Shown: one piece after another, positions 24,551-32,356 of the stretch
Numbering within the stretch: position 1 is the stretch's first letter
Layout of the letters: each line of letters starts with the position of its first letter
From: Pseudomonas viridiflava
Lineage (GTDB): Bacteria; Pseudomonadota; Gammaproteobacteria; Pseudomonadales; Pseudomonadaceae
Reading direction: 5' to 3'
NCBI RefSeq assembly: GCF_900580675.1
Contig: NZ_UTBG01000233.1
Coordinates: forward strand, 1 to 33,535
Length of the DNA stretch: 33,535 nucleotides
Position numbers and translations under genes: made by a program
The notes under the pieces: model-generated
The model's input: only the letters and a program-made list of their open reading frames with translations
Databases searched by the model: none
Told to the model about the DNA's origin: nothing

Positions 24551-25051
24551 TCATGGGGCCAATGCGTCCAGGCGGTCACGCAGATGCCGCAGGGTGCGGA
24601 TCATATACTTTTCCACCATGTTTTTTGACAACCCCAGGCGCTCGGCGATTTCCTGCTGGGTCAGGCCCTCGATTTTCTGCCAGATGAAAATCCTGCGGCA
24701 ATTGAGCGGCAATTCTGCCAGGGCCCGCTCTATGGAGTCCGCCAACTGGATCGCGTGCATGACATGCTCCGGGTCGCCGGTGTGCGAGGCACTTTGATCA
24801 TAGGTTTCCAGGGCCATGGCTTCGCGACGGTCTTCGCGCCTGTAGGCGTCCACGGCGATATTGCGCGCGGTCTGATGCAGGTAGGCGCGCGGTTGCGCGA
24901 CGTCGGTGGAGTTTGATTCGAGCACCCGCACAAAGGTGTCATGGGCCAGGTCTTCGGCCTGCTGACGGTTTCTCAAGCGGCGCGTCCAGGTCCCGATCAA
25001 CTCTTCGTAGTGCTGGAAAAAGCCTGTTCTGCGGGGCGGCTGGGGGATCAT
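24551..25051 (-). CDS. fecI: ECF sigma factor FecI
   Basis: A 166-residue extracytoplasmic-function sigma factor that directs transcription of fecA when citrate-iron is sensed. Region 2 is seen in AEDLAHDTFVRVL and RAYLHQTARNIAVDAYRR, region 4 in LPLNCRRIFIWQKIEGLTQQEIAERLGLSKNMVEKYM. These match the FecI subgroup, as does the order fecI-fecR-fecA. The site upstream of the ATG is weak. A loose Fur-box-like inverted repeat lies 29 bases upstream of the start (25080-25098). The ABC importer genes fecBCDE are not next to it. Confidence 0.94.
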   Translation of the reverse strand: MIPQPPRRTGFFQHYEELIGTWTRRLRNRQQAEDLAHDTFVRVLESNSTDVAQPRAYLHQTARNIAVDAYRREDRREAMALETYDQSASHTGDPEHVMHAIQLADSIERALAELPLNCRRIFIWQKIEGLTQQEIAERLGLSKNMVEKYMIRTLRHLRDRLDALAP

Positions 25052-25079
25052 CGCGGGTGCACTGGGGAGGCGGGGCGTG

Positions 25080-25098
25080 AATAGTAATGCTTCCTATT
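25080..25098 (-). promoter_or_regulatory. Possible weak Fur box upstream of fecI
   Basis: An AATAG...CTATT inverted repeat with 19-bp overall size lies 29 bases before the fecI start. It matches the Fur consensus GATAATGATAATCATTATC at about 10 of 19 positions, which is marginal. Iron control of fecI is expected in this system, but the site is only a candidate. Confidence 0.25.
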
Positions 25099-25142
25099 AA
25101 GTGGGGCAATTACTACCCGCCGACCGCCTTGCCCAGCGGCTG

Positions 25143-25787
25143 CTAGTGCTGAGCGGCCACTTGCTTGAGACGGTTGAGTTTCTCGCGGCTGCCGCACACG
25201 CTCATCTGGCACCATTTGCGCTGTTTGTTCTTGGAGATGTCCAAAAACACCCAGTCGCAATCGGTGGCGCTGCAGCTCCTCAGCGCGTGAAGGTCAGCGG
25301 ACATCAGCAACTGCGTGGCTTCGATGGCCAGGCGCCCCAGTAACACGGCGGTCAATTCCTGCGCAGAGGTGCAGGGTTTCCAATCCCAGGCAGGCTTGCC
25401 GCCGACCGAGCGCAACACACGCCAGGCAACGCCCTGCTGGAAGGTCTGGTTGATCTGCTGCAAGGCCTCATCGGGCGCGGCCTGGTGCAGCGACAGCGGA
25501 TAGAACGCACGGTACAGGCACTCCCTGAACGCAATAATCGCGTCCAGGTTGGGTTGATATGAAATGGGGGATTCAAACACCATGGGTTTATACGCATCAA
25601 ACTCTCGCGCCGAGAGTAACGATGCATGTAAGGCCCATTCAAAAAAGAACTGAAAACTGGTGAGCCGTTCTTCCACTACTTTGAGTGCAGTCCCGGGGCG
25701 CCGGCCATTGGTGGTATTGATAAAGTCCAATACCCGGGCCCCGCCAATCAGTCGGATCGATTTTGCAGTGCCCGTGAAATGCGTCAT
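25143..25787 (-). CDS. CGNR zinc-finger (ABATE-domain) protein
   Basis: A 214-residue protein with an N-terminal helical ABATE/DUF1470-type region (GGARVLDFINTTNGRRPGT) and a C-terminal zinc finger with the pattern C-x4-C ... WC-x4-CG (RSCSATDCDWVFLDISKNK, then KWCQMSVCGSREK). In this family CGNR is the common motif; here it reads CGSR. Members are thought to be transcription regulators, ligands unknown. The ATG at 25787 was chosen for the strong GAGGAGC site a few bases upstream; the frame continues 44 codons further without one. It lies 97 bases downstream of the APS-kinase gene on the same strand, so it could be a distal part or regulator of the biosynthetic operon, but the gap argues for its own promoter. 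Confidence 0.85.
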   Translation of the reverse strand: MTHFTGTAKSIRLIGGARVLDFINTTNGRRPGTALKVVEERLTSFQFFFEWALHASLLSAREFDAYKPMVFESPISYQPNLDAIIAFRECLYRAFYPLSLHQAAPDEALQQINQTFQQGVAWRVLRSVGGKPAWDWKPCTSAQELTAVLLGRLAIEATQLLMSADLHALRSCSATDCDWVFLDISKNKQRKWCQMSVCGSREKLNRLKQVAAQH

Positions 25788-25884
25788 GCCTGCTCCTCGG
25801 AAAACGCGGCGTTGCGGCGATGGCGCAGAGTACCTTGTTTTTTGTAAGTGCAGATATTGCCATTCCCGGCACGAAGACCAACGG

Positions 25885-26499
25885 CTAAGTATGACCGTCG
25901 CGGCGTGCAACCCAATCAAGGATCGTCTCGACCGACTCGGCCACGGACAGCGCCTGGGTATTCAAGTGCACTTCCGGAAACACCGGCAGGTCATAGTCGG
26001 AATCGATACCGGTAAAGTTCTTGATCAGCCCCGCGCGGGCTTTTTTATACAAGCCTTTGGGATCACGTTGTTCAGCCGTTTCCAACGGCGCATCCACATG
26101 CACTTCAACAAAAAATTCGTTGCCGATGATCGAGCGCGCGTAATGCCGGCTGGCCGCCGAAGGTGAAATCAGCGCCACGATCACAATCAGTCCCGCTTCC
26201 AGCATCAACCGGGCAACTTCTGCGACCCGCCGGATATTCTCATCACGGTCGCCGTCGGTAAAACCCAGGTCCCGGCACAGCCCGCCGCGCACTGAATCCC
26301 CGTCAACAATCGAGGTGAAACGCCCCTGGGCCTGCAGGGCAATGTCCAGGGCATCCGCAATCGTCGACTTGCCGGACGCGGAAATGCCGGTCAGCCAGAT
26401 AACCAAGGGCTTTTGTTTCATGCGCAGCGGTGCGGCCCGTAAATGGCTGAACGCAAACGCATGCAGATTCTGGTTTGGACTTTCCGCAAAGTAACTCAT
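25885..26499 (-). CDS. cysC: Adenylylsulfate (APS) kinase CysC
   Basis: Phosphorylates APS to PAPS, the sulfate donor for sulfotransferases. The 204-residue length is normal for stand-alone CysC. Visible are the P-loop GISASGKST (38-46), IVDGDSVRGGLCRDLGF (substrate-binding DGDxxR...GLGF pattern), ISPSAASR (the usual ISPF/S-R loop), FVEVHVDAPLETAEQRDPKGLYKKARAG (canonical) and an F-TGI-D-SDYD-P stretch. The start ATG overlaps the MFS stop (ATGA). It is last in the eight-gene operon. The presence of a sulfotransferase-like gene in the same operon argues that it supplies PAPS for a sulfated product rather than for general sulfate assimilation. There is no CysDN sulfurylase here, so APS must come from elsewhere. 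Confidence 0.92.
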   Translation of the reverse strand: MSYFAESPNQNLHAFAFSHLRAAPLRMKQKPLVIWLTGISASGKSTIADALDIALQAQGRFTSIVDGDSVRGGLCRDLGFTDGDRDENIRRVAEVARLMLEAGLIVIVALISPSAASRHYARSIIGNEFFVEVHVDAPLETAEQRDPKGLYKKARAGLIKNFTGIDSDYDLPVFPEVHLNTQALSVAESVETILDWVARRDGHT

Positions 26500-27725
26500 C
26501 GCCGCTCACCCTCGCCTACCGAAACAGGTTGTTTACCCAACATGAACACCATCACGCATTGCACGAACAGCAAGAGCGCCACCACCCAATAGACGGTCGA
26601 GAACGAGCCGGTCAGGTCCTTGGAAACACCGCCGAGGAAGTTGCCGCACACGCCGCCCAGCCCGATCAGTACATTGGCGATGCCAAACGCCTGGGTCAGG
26701 CGATTGACCGGCACAATTTGCCCGATGTAACTGGGGACGAGCCCGAAGATTGGGTAAAACGCCAGCGCGAACAAAAACGCCGCCAGGTAAAACAGCGCGA
26801 TGCTGTTGAAACTGAACACCAGCGTCGCGGCCAGCCCGGCGCTCAAAAAGCACATCGCCAGCGAGGCCCTGACCCCGACCTTGTCGGCAATCCACCCCAC
26901 CAGAAAGCCCGAGGCCATGCCCACGGCGCCAATGGTCGTCCAGATAAACCCGGTGTCCTGCACCGACACACCCAGTTCATCGCGAAGGAACGGCGCCAGG
27001 TATGTCTGGAAGGGCAGCAGGGCCATACCATTGAGAAAGGCGATGGCCCAAGTGAAATAGAGTGAGCGGCTGAGCCAGGGCTGATCGCTGCCGACTTCGG
27101 CCGAGCGCGCCCCGGAAAACCCGACCTCCTGGCCCGTCGCCATACTGCGCAACAGAAACCAGGCCACCAGGCACAGGGCCACCGAGATCAGGCCTGCGGT
27201 GAGCCAGATCGAGCGCCAGCCGCCATTCAGGGTGAGGAACGACACCAGCAGGCCGTTGATAAACACGCCATAGCTGGTGCCACTGGAAATCAACCCCATG
27301 ACCCGCGATCTGTTGCCTGGGCTGAAACCCTTGGTGACGATCTCCGCCAACGGGATATACACCGATGCGGAACAGCCACCGAGCAGAATCAACAGCGCCC
27401 CGGACAACCAGATGTTGTCACTGACACTCAGCCCCAGCAGCGCCAGGGATGTCATCACGGTGGACACCAGGCTGATTTTCCAGCCCTCGAAATACCGGCT
27501 GATATAGCTGGTCACCGATGAAAACAGCAGGAAACCGATCTGCGCGCCGCCGGTGATCACGCCCACCGTGGTGTAGTCAAAACCGATGTCCCGGCGCATG
27601 TCCACCACCAGGTTGGCAAACAGGTAAACGCCGAAACCATAGGTGCTGGCCACGAAACCGGTCAACACCACTGCCAGCACTACACTGTCGAGGGTGCGCG
27701 GTGTGCTGTGTACAAGTGTGCTCAT
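26496..27725 (-). CDS. MFS transporter, probable exporter of the cluster product
   Basis: A 409-residue major-facilitator protein with about twelve membrane helices. The helix 2-3 region has a poorly conserved loop (SYISRYFEGWKIS); the helix 8-9 loop VGWIADKVGVRASL is the better signature. The ATG at 27725 follows GAGGAGG by seven bases, and the frame continues upstream only into the preceding gene. It begins 10 bases after the methyltransferase stop and overlaps cysC by four bases. In this operon it most likely exports (or takes up) the molecule built by the seven other products; the substrate cannot be told from sequence. Confidence 0.88.
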   Translation of the reverse strand: MSTLVHSTPRTLDSVVLAVVLTGFVASTYGFGVYLFANLVVDMRRDIGFDYTTVGVITGGAQIGFLLFSSVTSYISRYFEGWKISLVSTVMTSLALLGLSVSDNIWLSGALLILLGGCSASVYIPLAEIVTKGFSPGNRSRVMGLISSGTSYGVFINGLLVSFLTLNGGWRSIWLTAGLISVALCLVAWFLLRSMATGQEVGFSGARSAEVGSDQPWLSRSLYFTWAIAFLNGMALLPFQTYLAPFLRDELGVSVQDTGFIWTTIGAVGMASGFLVGWIADKVGVRASLAMCFLSAGLAATLVFSFNSIALFYLAAFLFALAFYPIFGLVPSYIGQIVPVNRLTQAFGIANVLIGLGGVCGNFLGGVSKDLTGSFSTVYWVVALLLFVQCVMVFMLGKQPVSVGEGERR

Positions 27726-27735
27726 CGCGTCCTCC

Positions 27736-28506
27736 TCATACCGCACGCGCGGTGTGGATGATGAAGTCACAGTGCATCATGTCGTAGTCACGCTGAAAAT
27801 CACCGTAACTCTCATGGGTGGAAAACCCGGACGCGAGCACTTGCGTGGCCAGCTCACCCGGCAACAGCGGGTATACCTTCAGCCGATACTGTTCCTCATT
27901 GTCAAAGGTGTAGATGAACTCGCACAGGTTCTGATCGACCTGCCCCAGGCTGACGGAGGCGTTCGTACCACAGTAGTAGTAATTGCCGCTGGCCTTGAAG
28001 TTACCCGCGCGGATCGCAAAGAAGTTGCGTTGATCGACAACCAGCAAACCACCGGGCTTGAGCAAGGCCCTGAACTTCTCCAACACCCGCAGACGGTCGT
28101 GGGCTTCAAACACATGGCACAGCGAACTGCCCAGGCACACCACCGCGTCGAACCGCCCCAGCACGGTCGGGTCGAGCGCGAGCCAATCCATGTAGTGCGA
28201 CTCGATCTGGAGGCCGCGTTGCCGAAAGTTTTCCCGCGCCTTGGTCAGCATCGTGCTGCTGCCATCCGTGGCCACCACCTCAAAGCCTGCTTGCTTGAGC
28301 TGTACCGCGTGGAAGCCGCTGCCGGTCGACACGTCAATCACCGAGCGCACACCGTGTTCGCGCAGCAGCTTTTCAAAAAAACCGTCCTCGCCGGCTTTTC
28401 TTTTTTCCCAATCGATCAATTCATCCCAGCGCTCGACGAAATCCGCCGAGTACTGCGCTGAATAACTGGCGACTTCGTGGTGCTTACGGCTCGACATCTG
28501 ATTCAT
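27736..28506 (-). CDS. SAM-dependent methyltransferase, glycine/sarcosine N-methyltransferase-like
   Basis: A 256-residue class I methyltransferase. Motif I is DVSTGSGFHAVQL (58-70), the acidic ribose-binding residue D81 in ATDGSSTML, motif IV region CLGSSLCHVF (124-133), then LLKPGGLLVVDQRNF (148-162). The DxxTGxGFHxVxL, CLGxSxxHxF and DQRN patterns are those of glycine/sarcosine N-methyltransferases that make betaine, so an amine or amino acid is a likely methyl acceptor. Start ATG at 28506 follows AGGT by eight bases; the longer frame is a read-through of the preceding gene. The gene is 7 bases after the saccharopine-dehydrogenase-like gene. Confidence 0.88.
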   Translation of the reverse strand: MNQMSSRKHHEVASYSAQYSADFVERWDELIDWEKRKAGEDGFFEKLLREHGVRSVIDVSTGSGFHAVQLKQAGFEVVATDGSSTMLTKARENFRQRGLQIESHYMDWLALDPTVLGRFDAVVCLGSSLCHVFEAHDRLRVLEKFRALLKPGGLLVVDQRNFFAIRAGNFKASGNYYYCGTNASVSLGQVDQNLCEFIYTFDNEEQYRLKVYPLLPGELATQVLASGFSTHESYGDFQRDYDMMHCDFIIHTARAV

Positions 28507-28513
28507 CACACAC

Positions 28514-29650
28514 CTACCAGGTTGAATTTCTGAAGGACGAGTACTTGCTCGCCAGTTCGTGGGCAAAATCGGCGGATTGCTCGATGGACATGGTGTTTTT
28601 GGAATACCCCAACATGGCCTGCATGACGGCCATGCATGTCGGGTTGTAGGTGACCGACCCATCGCAATGGATTTCGTCGATGCCGTCCTGGCTCTGGCAA
28701 ATGGCATTGATGCGCACCGCCTCGTCCTGCGGGCAAGACTCGGAAAACTGCACGTCAATGCGCCCATCGTGCAGTTGCACCGGATACCCGCCCGGCAACC
28801 CAAGGGGGCCTGGCGCATGCACCTGCACCGGCGTGGGTGAAAACAGACCTTCGATGACGGTGACCGCCGAACAGGCGGTCAGGAACTGCCCATCCACCCC
28901 ACCCAGGCGGCGGAACTCGGTTTTCACCGTGGCGAAAATCGCCGCGTCAGGCAGGCGGGCCGCCCGCGGCTGGTCACGCACTTCATACAACAAGCGGTAG
29001 CTGGCACGCGGCGGCAGCCCACCGCGGGGCACGTAGTGGCTGAAGTAATGCTGGGTATACAACTGCACCTGAACATCGGCGGGGGAGCACTCCAGTAACC
29101 GCGCAATCGACAGCTGCGTGGCGGGGATCAGGTTGGCCACATTGCCCACGCCGATGTCCGGCGCCAGGCCGACCCTGGCCAGGATCGGGTTGACCGCATC
29201 GGGGAACGCCGCATTCACGGTTTTGGCCGAGATCCCGGAGGCTTTTACCGCCTGCATCAGGCAATGCATCAGCGTCAGGTGCATCGGCAACCAGGGGCCG
29301 AACTGTGCCTGGTCAAGTTGCTCGAATGACAGCTTGGGCAACCCGGTGATGACCCGCCACGACTGCAACGACGCGCAATTGACGAGCATGTCCGGCGCTT
29401 CCTCGCGCAGCACACGCGTCACCCTGGCGATATCCGTCAAGTCGGCAATCCGCGGTTTTATCGCAATGTGTTGCCCCATCTGCGCGCACGACAGCGCCAC
29501 CAGATTACACAGCCGAATCGTTGCTTCTTCATTACGACCGAGCACGACAAACTCGAAGGCGTTTTTCGGCGCGAGAATCTTCAGGATCTGCAGGCACAGG
29601 TTGCCGGCGCCGACCAGCAGCAGTTTTTTCTTCGGATTGGAATGGCTCAC
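28514..29650 (-). CDS. Saccharopine-dehydrogenase-like NAD(P)-binding protein
   Basis: A 378-residue protein with an N-terminal Rossmann fold (KKLLLVGAGNLCLQIL; the loop reads GAGNLC where GAGxxG is usual) followed by strands and helices typical of saccharopine-dehydrogenase NADP-binding proteins (LGRNEEATIRLCNLVAL; LVNCAS). The central and C-terminal parts are not familiar to me. Such enzymes reduce imines formed between an amine and a keto acid (saccharopine, opines) or oxidise related compounds. The start is GTG at 29650, overlapping the SDR stop (GTGA) with GGAG about 10 bases upstream. In the operon it could couple an amine to the carbonyl compound made by its neighbours, but this is an inference. 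Confidence 0.78.
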   Translation of the reverse strand: MSHSNPKKKLLLVGAGNLCLQILKILAPKNAFEFVVLGRNEEATIRLCNLVALSCAQMGQHIAIKPRIADLTDIARVTRVLREEAPDMLVNCASLQSWRVITGLPKLSFEQLDQAQFGPWLPMHLTLMHCLMQAVKASGISAKTVNAAFPDAVNPILARVGLAPDIGVGNVANLIPATQLSIARLLECSPADVQVQLYTQHYFSHYVPRGGLPPRASYRLLYEVRDQPRAARLPDAAIFATVKTEFRRLGGVDGQFLTACSAVTVIEGLFSPTPVQVHAPGPLGLPGGYPVQLHDGRIDVQFSESCPQDEAVRINAICQSQDGIDEIHCDGSVTYNPTCMAVMQAMLGYSKNTMSIEQSADFAHELASKYSSFRNSTW

Positions 29651-30372
29651 CGTGGGTAGGCTCCGTTGTCGACCGGGATGACCTTGCCGGTCATGTGGCG
29701 CATGCCGTCACCGACCAACAGCAGGATCACTTCAGCCACGCCACCGGGGAGGATCGGGTCGTTGAGGATTTCCTGGCGTGCGTACTCGGCGCGCCGGTAC
29801 TCGGGAATGGTGTCGTAGATCGCGGTGTCGTGAATCAGCGCCGGCGACACGGCGTTAACTCGCACAAACGGTGCGAAATTCCAGGCGTTGGCTTTGGTCA
29901 GGCCAATCACCGCAGCCTTGGTGGCACCGTAGAGGGCGTCGCAACTGCCGACCTCCCCCGCCACCGAGGCAATGTTGACGATGCTGCGCGGTGCTTCGTG
30001 CTTCATTTCACGCTCGGCGAAGTCCTTGGAGAGATACACCAGCGCCTTGAGGTTGACGTTGAGGATTTCGTCGATTTGCTCATCGGAATACAGGTACACG
30101 CTTTTGCCGTGATAAATACCGGCGTTATTCACCAAACCGTAAATAGTCGAGTGGCATTCATACAACGCGGGAATAAAGCCTTTAATGACCGCAGGATCAG
30201 AGAAGTCAGCGACGTGCGTTTCCAGCACATCGGTGCTGTGAAGACTTTGCAAGCGTTGCAGGCCTTGCACATCCTTGTCGGCGGCAATAACGAAGTAGCC
30301 ATCCTTGATCGCCTGTTCTACGGTAGCGCGCCCAATGCCATTGGCAGCGCCGGTGATGATCAACTTTTTCAT
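29647..30372 (-). CDS. SDR-family oxidoreductase
   Basis: A classical short-chain dehydrogenase of 241 residues: cofactor loop TGAANGIG (7-14), NNAG (82-85), catalytic S136 (NIASVAG), Y148 and K152 (YGATK). A D31 after the second strand (AADKD) suggests NAD(H) preference. ATG at 30372 follows AAGGA by eight bases. It is third after the transaldolase-like gene in the operon and may oxidise a sugar alcohol or reduce a ketone; the substrate is unknown. It is 10 bases downstream of the sulfotransferase-like gene. Confidence 0.92.
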   Translation of the reverse strand: MKKLIITGAANGIGRATVEQAIKDGYFVIAADKDVQGLQRLQSLHSTDVLETHVADFSDPAVIKGFIPALYECHSTIYGLVNNAGIYHGKSVYLYSDEQIDEILNVNLKALVYLSKDFAEREMKHEAPRSIVNIASVAGEVGSCDALYGATKAAVIGLTKANAWNFAPFVRVNAVSPALIHDTAIYDTIPEYRRAEYARQEILNDPILPGGVAEVILLLVGDGMRHMTGKVIPVDNGAYPR

Positions 30373-30382
30373 GCAACAATCC

Positions 30383-31111
30383 TTATTGGCAAAATTCATT
30401 CATGCGCGCGTAATACGTACGATGGTATTCGTACAAATCCTTTAACTTCGGGTACTGATCGAACACCGACATGTCTACAGATTGTGTTATCGGTGGAGTA
30501 ATCCGCTCACTGTTTTCCGCCGCCACGTGCCAACTTCTCCAGGTCTTCCACTGCGAAGGGCATTCACGCTTCCACGTCATTGCATGCGGCAGGAATTCAA
30601 TTTCCAGGTGATGACACAGTTTGCGAATTACCCGTTCCGGCTCGGCGGCAAGATCATCCGCATTAATCACATAGGGCACTGTGCCGGTAAGTTTGGTTAC
30701 CACACAAAAAATTTCATATAACGCTTTATGCCCGATGGCCTGCATCGGCATATCAGGGTGTACCCGATGGTGGGAAATAATACTGCTGGCCGGTTCGCGA
30801 ATAAGAAAGATATTGGCCTGCTGTGCCAGAAACCCAAGATCAACTTTCAACTCATCCAGGCAGTGATAACACATGTCTTTATGAAAGACATTTGCACGCT
30901 CTTTGGCCGTGAGCAGCTGGTGTTTGATGTCCTGGTACGTCGTCGGCAAACTGTGGTCCCATTCATCCGAAGGAATCGCCGAGTCCTCGGAAAACGCCAT
31001 GTGCGCAAAGGGCTCGTGGAAGACTTCGAAATCGCCCCGCTCGATGAACACGCGCTCCAACACGGTGGACCGCGAGCGTGGGTGCGCCCATAACCCGATC
31101 ATCTTGTTCAT
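30383..31111 (-). CDS. Sulfotransferase-like protein
   Basis: A 242-residue P-loop protein with sulfotransferase signatures: a 5'-phosphosulfate loop HPRSRSTVLERV (10-21) and a 3'-phosphate-binding segment FLIREPASSIISHH (102-115) with R105 and S109/S110. The N-terminal pattern (LWAHPRSRSTVLERVFIERGDFEVFHEPF region) also occurs in a wider sulfotransferase-like family of unknown activity, so transfer of sulfate is likely but not certain. The APS kinase of the same operon would provide PAPS. ATG at 31111 overlaps the transaldolase stop (ATGA), with GGGGTGA just upstream. Its gene has a slightly lower GC content than neighbours. Acceptor is presumably the hydroxyl- or amine-bearing cluster intermediate. 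Confidence 0.8.
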   Translation of the reverse strand: MNKMIGLWAHPRSRSTVLERVFIERGDFEVFHEPFAHMAFSEDSAIPSDEWDHSLPTTYQDIKHQLLTAKERANVFHKDMCYHCLDELKVDLGFLAQQANIFLIREPASSIISHHRVHPDMPMQAIGHKALYEIFCVVTKLTGTVPYVINADDLAAEPERVIRKLCHHLEIEFLPHAMTWKRECPSQWKTWRSWHVAAENSERITPPITQSVDMSVFDQYPKLKDLYEYHRTYYARMNEFCQ

Positions 31112-32331
31112 GCGATCACCCCGAATTCAGACGCCAGCAGCGCGGTGAGCGAGCGCTTGAATGGCTTTGCCACGGGGCAGAGTCGAACGCAGTAGTCCGC
31201 CAGGCGCCGGTGCGCGCTGTTGGCTTCATTGCAGGCGTTGATAAACGCCTCGTGGTTGCCGAAGTCGTACGGTTCGAGGCTGTCGATAAAGTAGGCTTCG
31301 CAGAAGTACGGGATGCGCACCAGTTTTGCGAAAGTCGAAGGCGGCGGCTGCAGCGGCTCGGCCGCCGGTGCTACGGGTTTGCCATGGCTTTCGCGCTCAA
31401 TCAGAAACTCCACCACGTCCGGTGTCAGCGTATAGCAGGTCGCCGTCAGGCCGGTTTTTTCGAGGTGCCAGCAGTGTTTGTTGCCGCGCTCGTCGATATC
31501 GACTTTGATACTCGAGAGCAAGGTTTGCACCGGCGCGCTCGAGGCCGCGACCAGCGCCTGGACCTGCGCGTAAATCAGCAGTTCGGCCCAGCGCAGCTCA
31601 TCGGCACTCAGCGCCAGCCCGCGCTCCGCTGCCTGCAGCGCGAACTCCGGCTGGCAGGCGAAACGCCCGATCATGAAGGTGATCACGTACTTGCAGTGGC
31701 GAGTATCGATACCGTTGCGGCTGGCGGTGGCCATGCCGCGCTCTATCGCCTGGAGTCCCGCCTGGAACTGGGAGACCGTAAAGCAGAACGTGATATTGAT
31801 GGAGCTGCCCTGCGCCACCAGTGCTTCGACGGTCGCAACCCCCTCCAGGCTGCCTGGCACCTTGACCATCACATTGGCTGCAAGCTGGCGCAGTTCCAAG
31901 CCCCTGGCGGTCATGCGCTCAGTGCAGCGCACATCCACGGGGTCGACCTGAGCGCAAATCCAGCCTTCGGCCTGGGCCGATTGGACCCACAGCGGCATGA
32001 GCGCTGCTGCGCCATCAATAATGACTTCGTTGTACAGCTTCTTGCGTAACTCTGCGGGAGACAGGCTCGCCAGGTTAACGCGCGAGGCCCAGTACTCGCG
32101 CTTGTCGAGGATAGCCGCCGTGACCAGCCGCGGGTTGGTGGTCACGCTGCTGAACCCCCGGGCGAGCGTAAAGCCATCCGGCATCAACCGCTCTATAGCG
32201 GCCGCGGCCGCCGGGTACTTATCCAGCAAGTGCTGTTTAAAAGGCGCGTACACAGCCGTGGATGAATCCCACCACACCTCTGAATGTGGGTCATTATGTT
32301 TAAGCCGTTCTATATAGCCGAGTGTGTCCAC
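31108..32331 (-). CDS. Transaldolase-like protein
   Basis: A 407-residue protein of the transaldolase family. It has the substrate Asp in VWWDSSTAVYAPF (D22), FSSVTTNP (60-67), the Schiff-base lysine K157 in NVMVKVPGS, and SSIKVDIDE later. The enzyme family moves a three-carbon ketol unit between sugar phosphates. It is longer than housekeeping TalB (about 317), with an additional C-terminal region of about 100 residues, similar to transaldolase-like enzymes from natural-product clusters. It uses GTG at 32331 with a strong GGAGGAGG site. It starts 25 bases after the HAD gene stop, the largest gap in the operon. A carbon-skeleton-building role for a sugar-derived product is inferred. Confidence 0.85.
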   Translation of the reverse strand: MDTLGYIERLKHNDPHSEVWWDSSTAVYAPFKQHLLDKYPAAAAAIERLMPDGFTLARGFSSVTTNPRLVTAAILDKREYWASRVNLASLSPAELRKKLYNEVIIDGAAALMPLWVQSAQAEGWICAQVDPVDVRCTERMTARGLELRQLAANVMVKVPGSLEGVATVEALVAQGSSINITFCFTVSQFQAGLQAIERGMATASRNGIDTRHCKYVITFMIGRFACQPEFALQAAERGLALSADELRWAELLIYAQVQALVAASSAPVQTLLSSIKVDIDERGNKHCWHLEKTGLTATCYTLTPDVVEFLIERESHGKPVAPAAEPLQPPPSTFAKLVRIPYFCEAYFIDSLEPYDFGNHEAFINACNEANSAHRRLADYCVRLCPVAKPFKRSLTALLASEFGVIA

Positions 32332-32356
32332 AGCGCCTCCTCCCTGAGTAAGTTGG

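Noticed and set aside
28507..28818. N-terminal extension of the methyltransferase frame
   Set aside because: Lies inside the saccharopine-dehydrogenase-like gene in another frame; the ATG at 28506 has its own ribosome site and begins the conserved protein.
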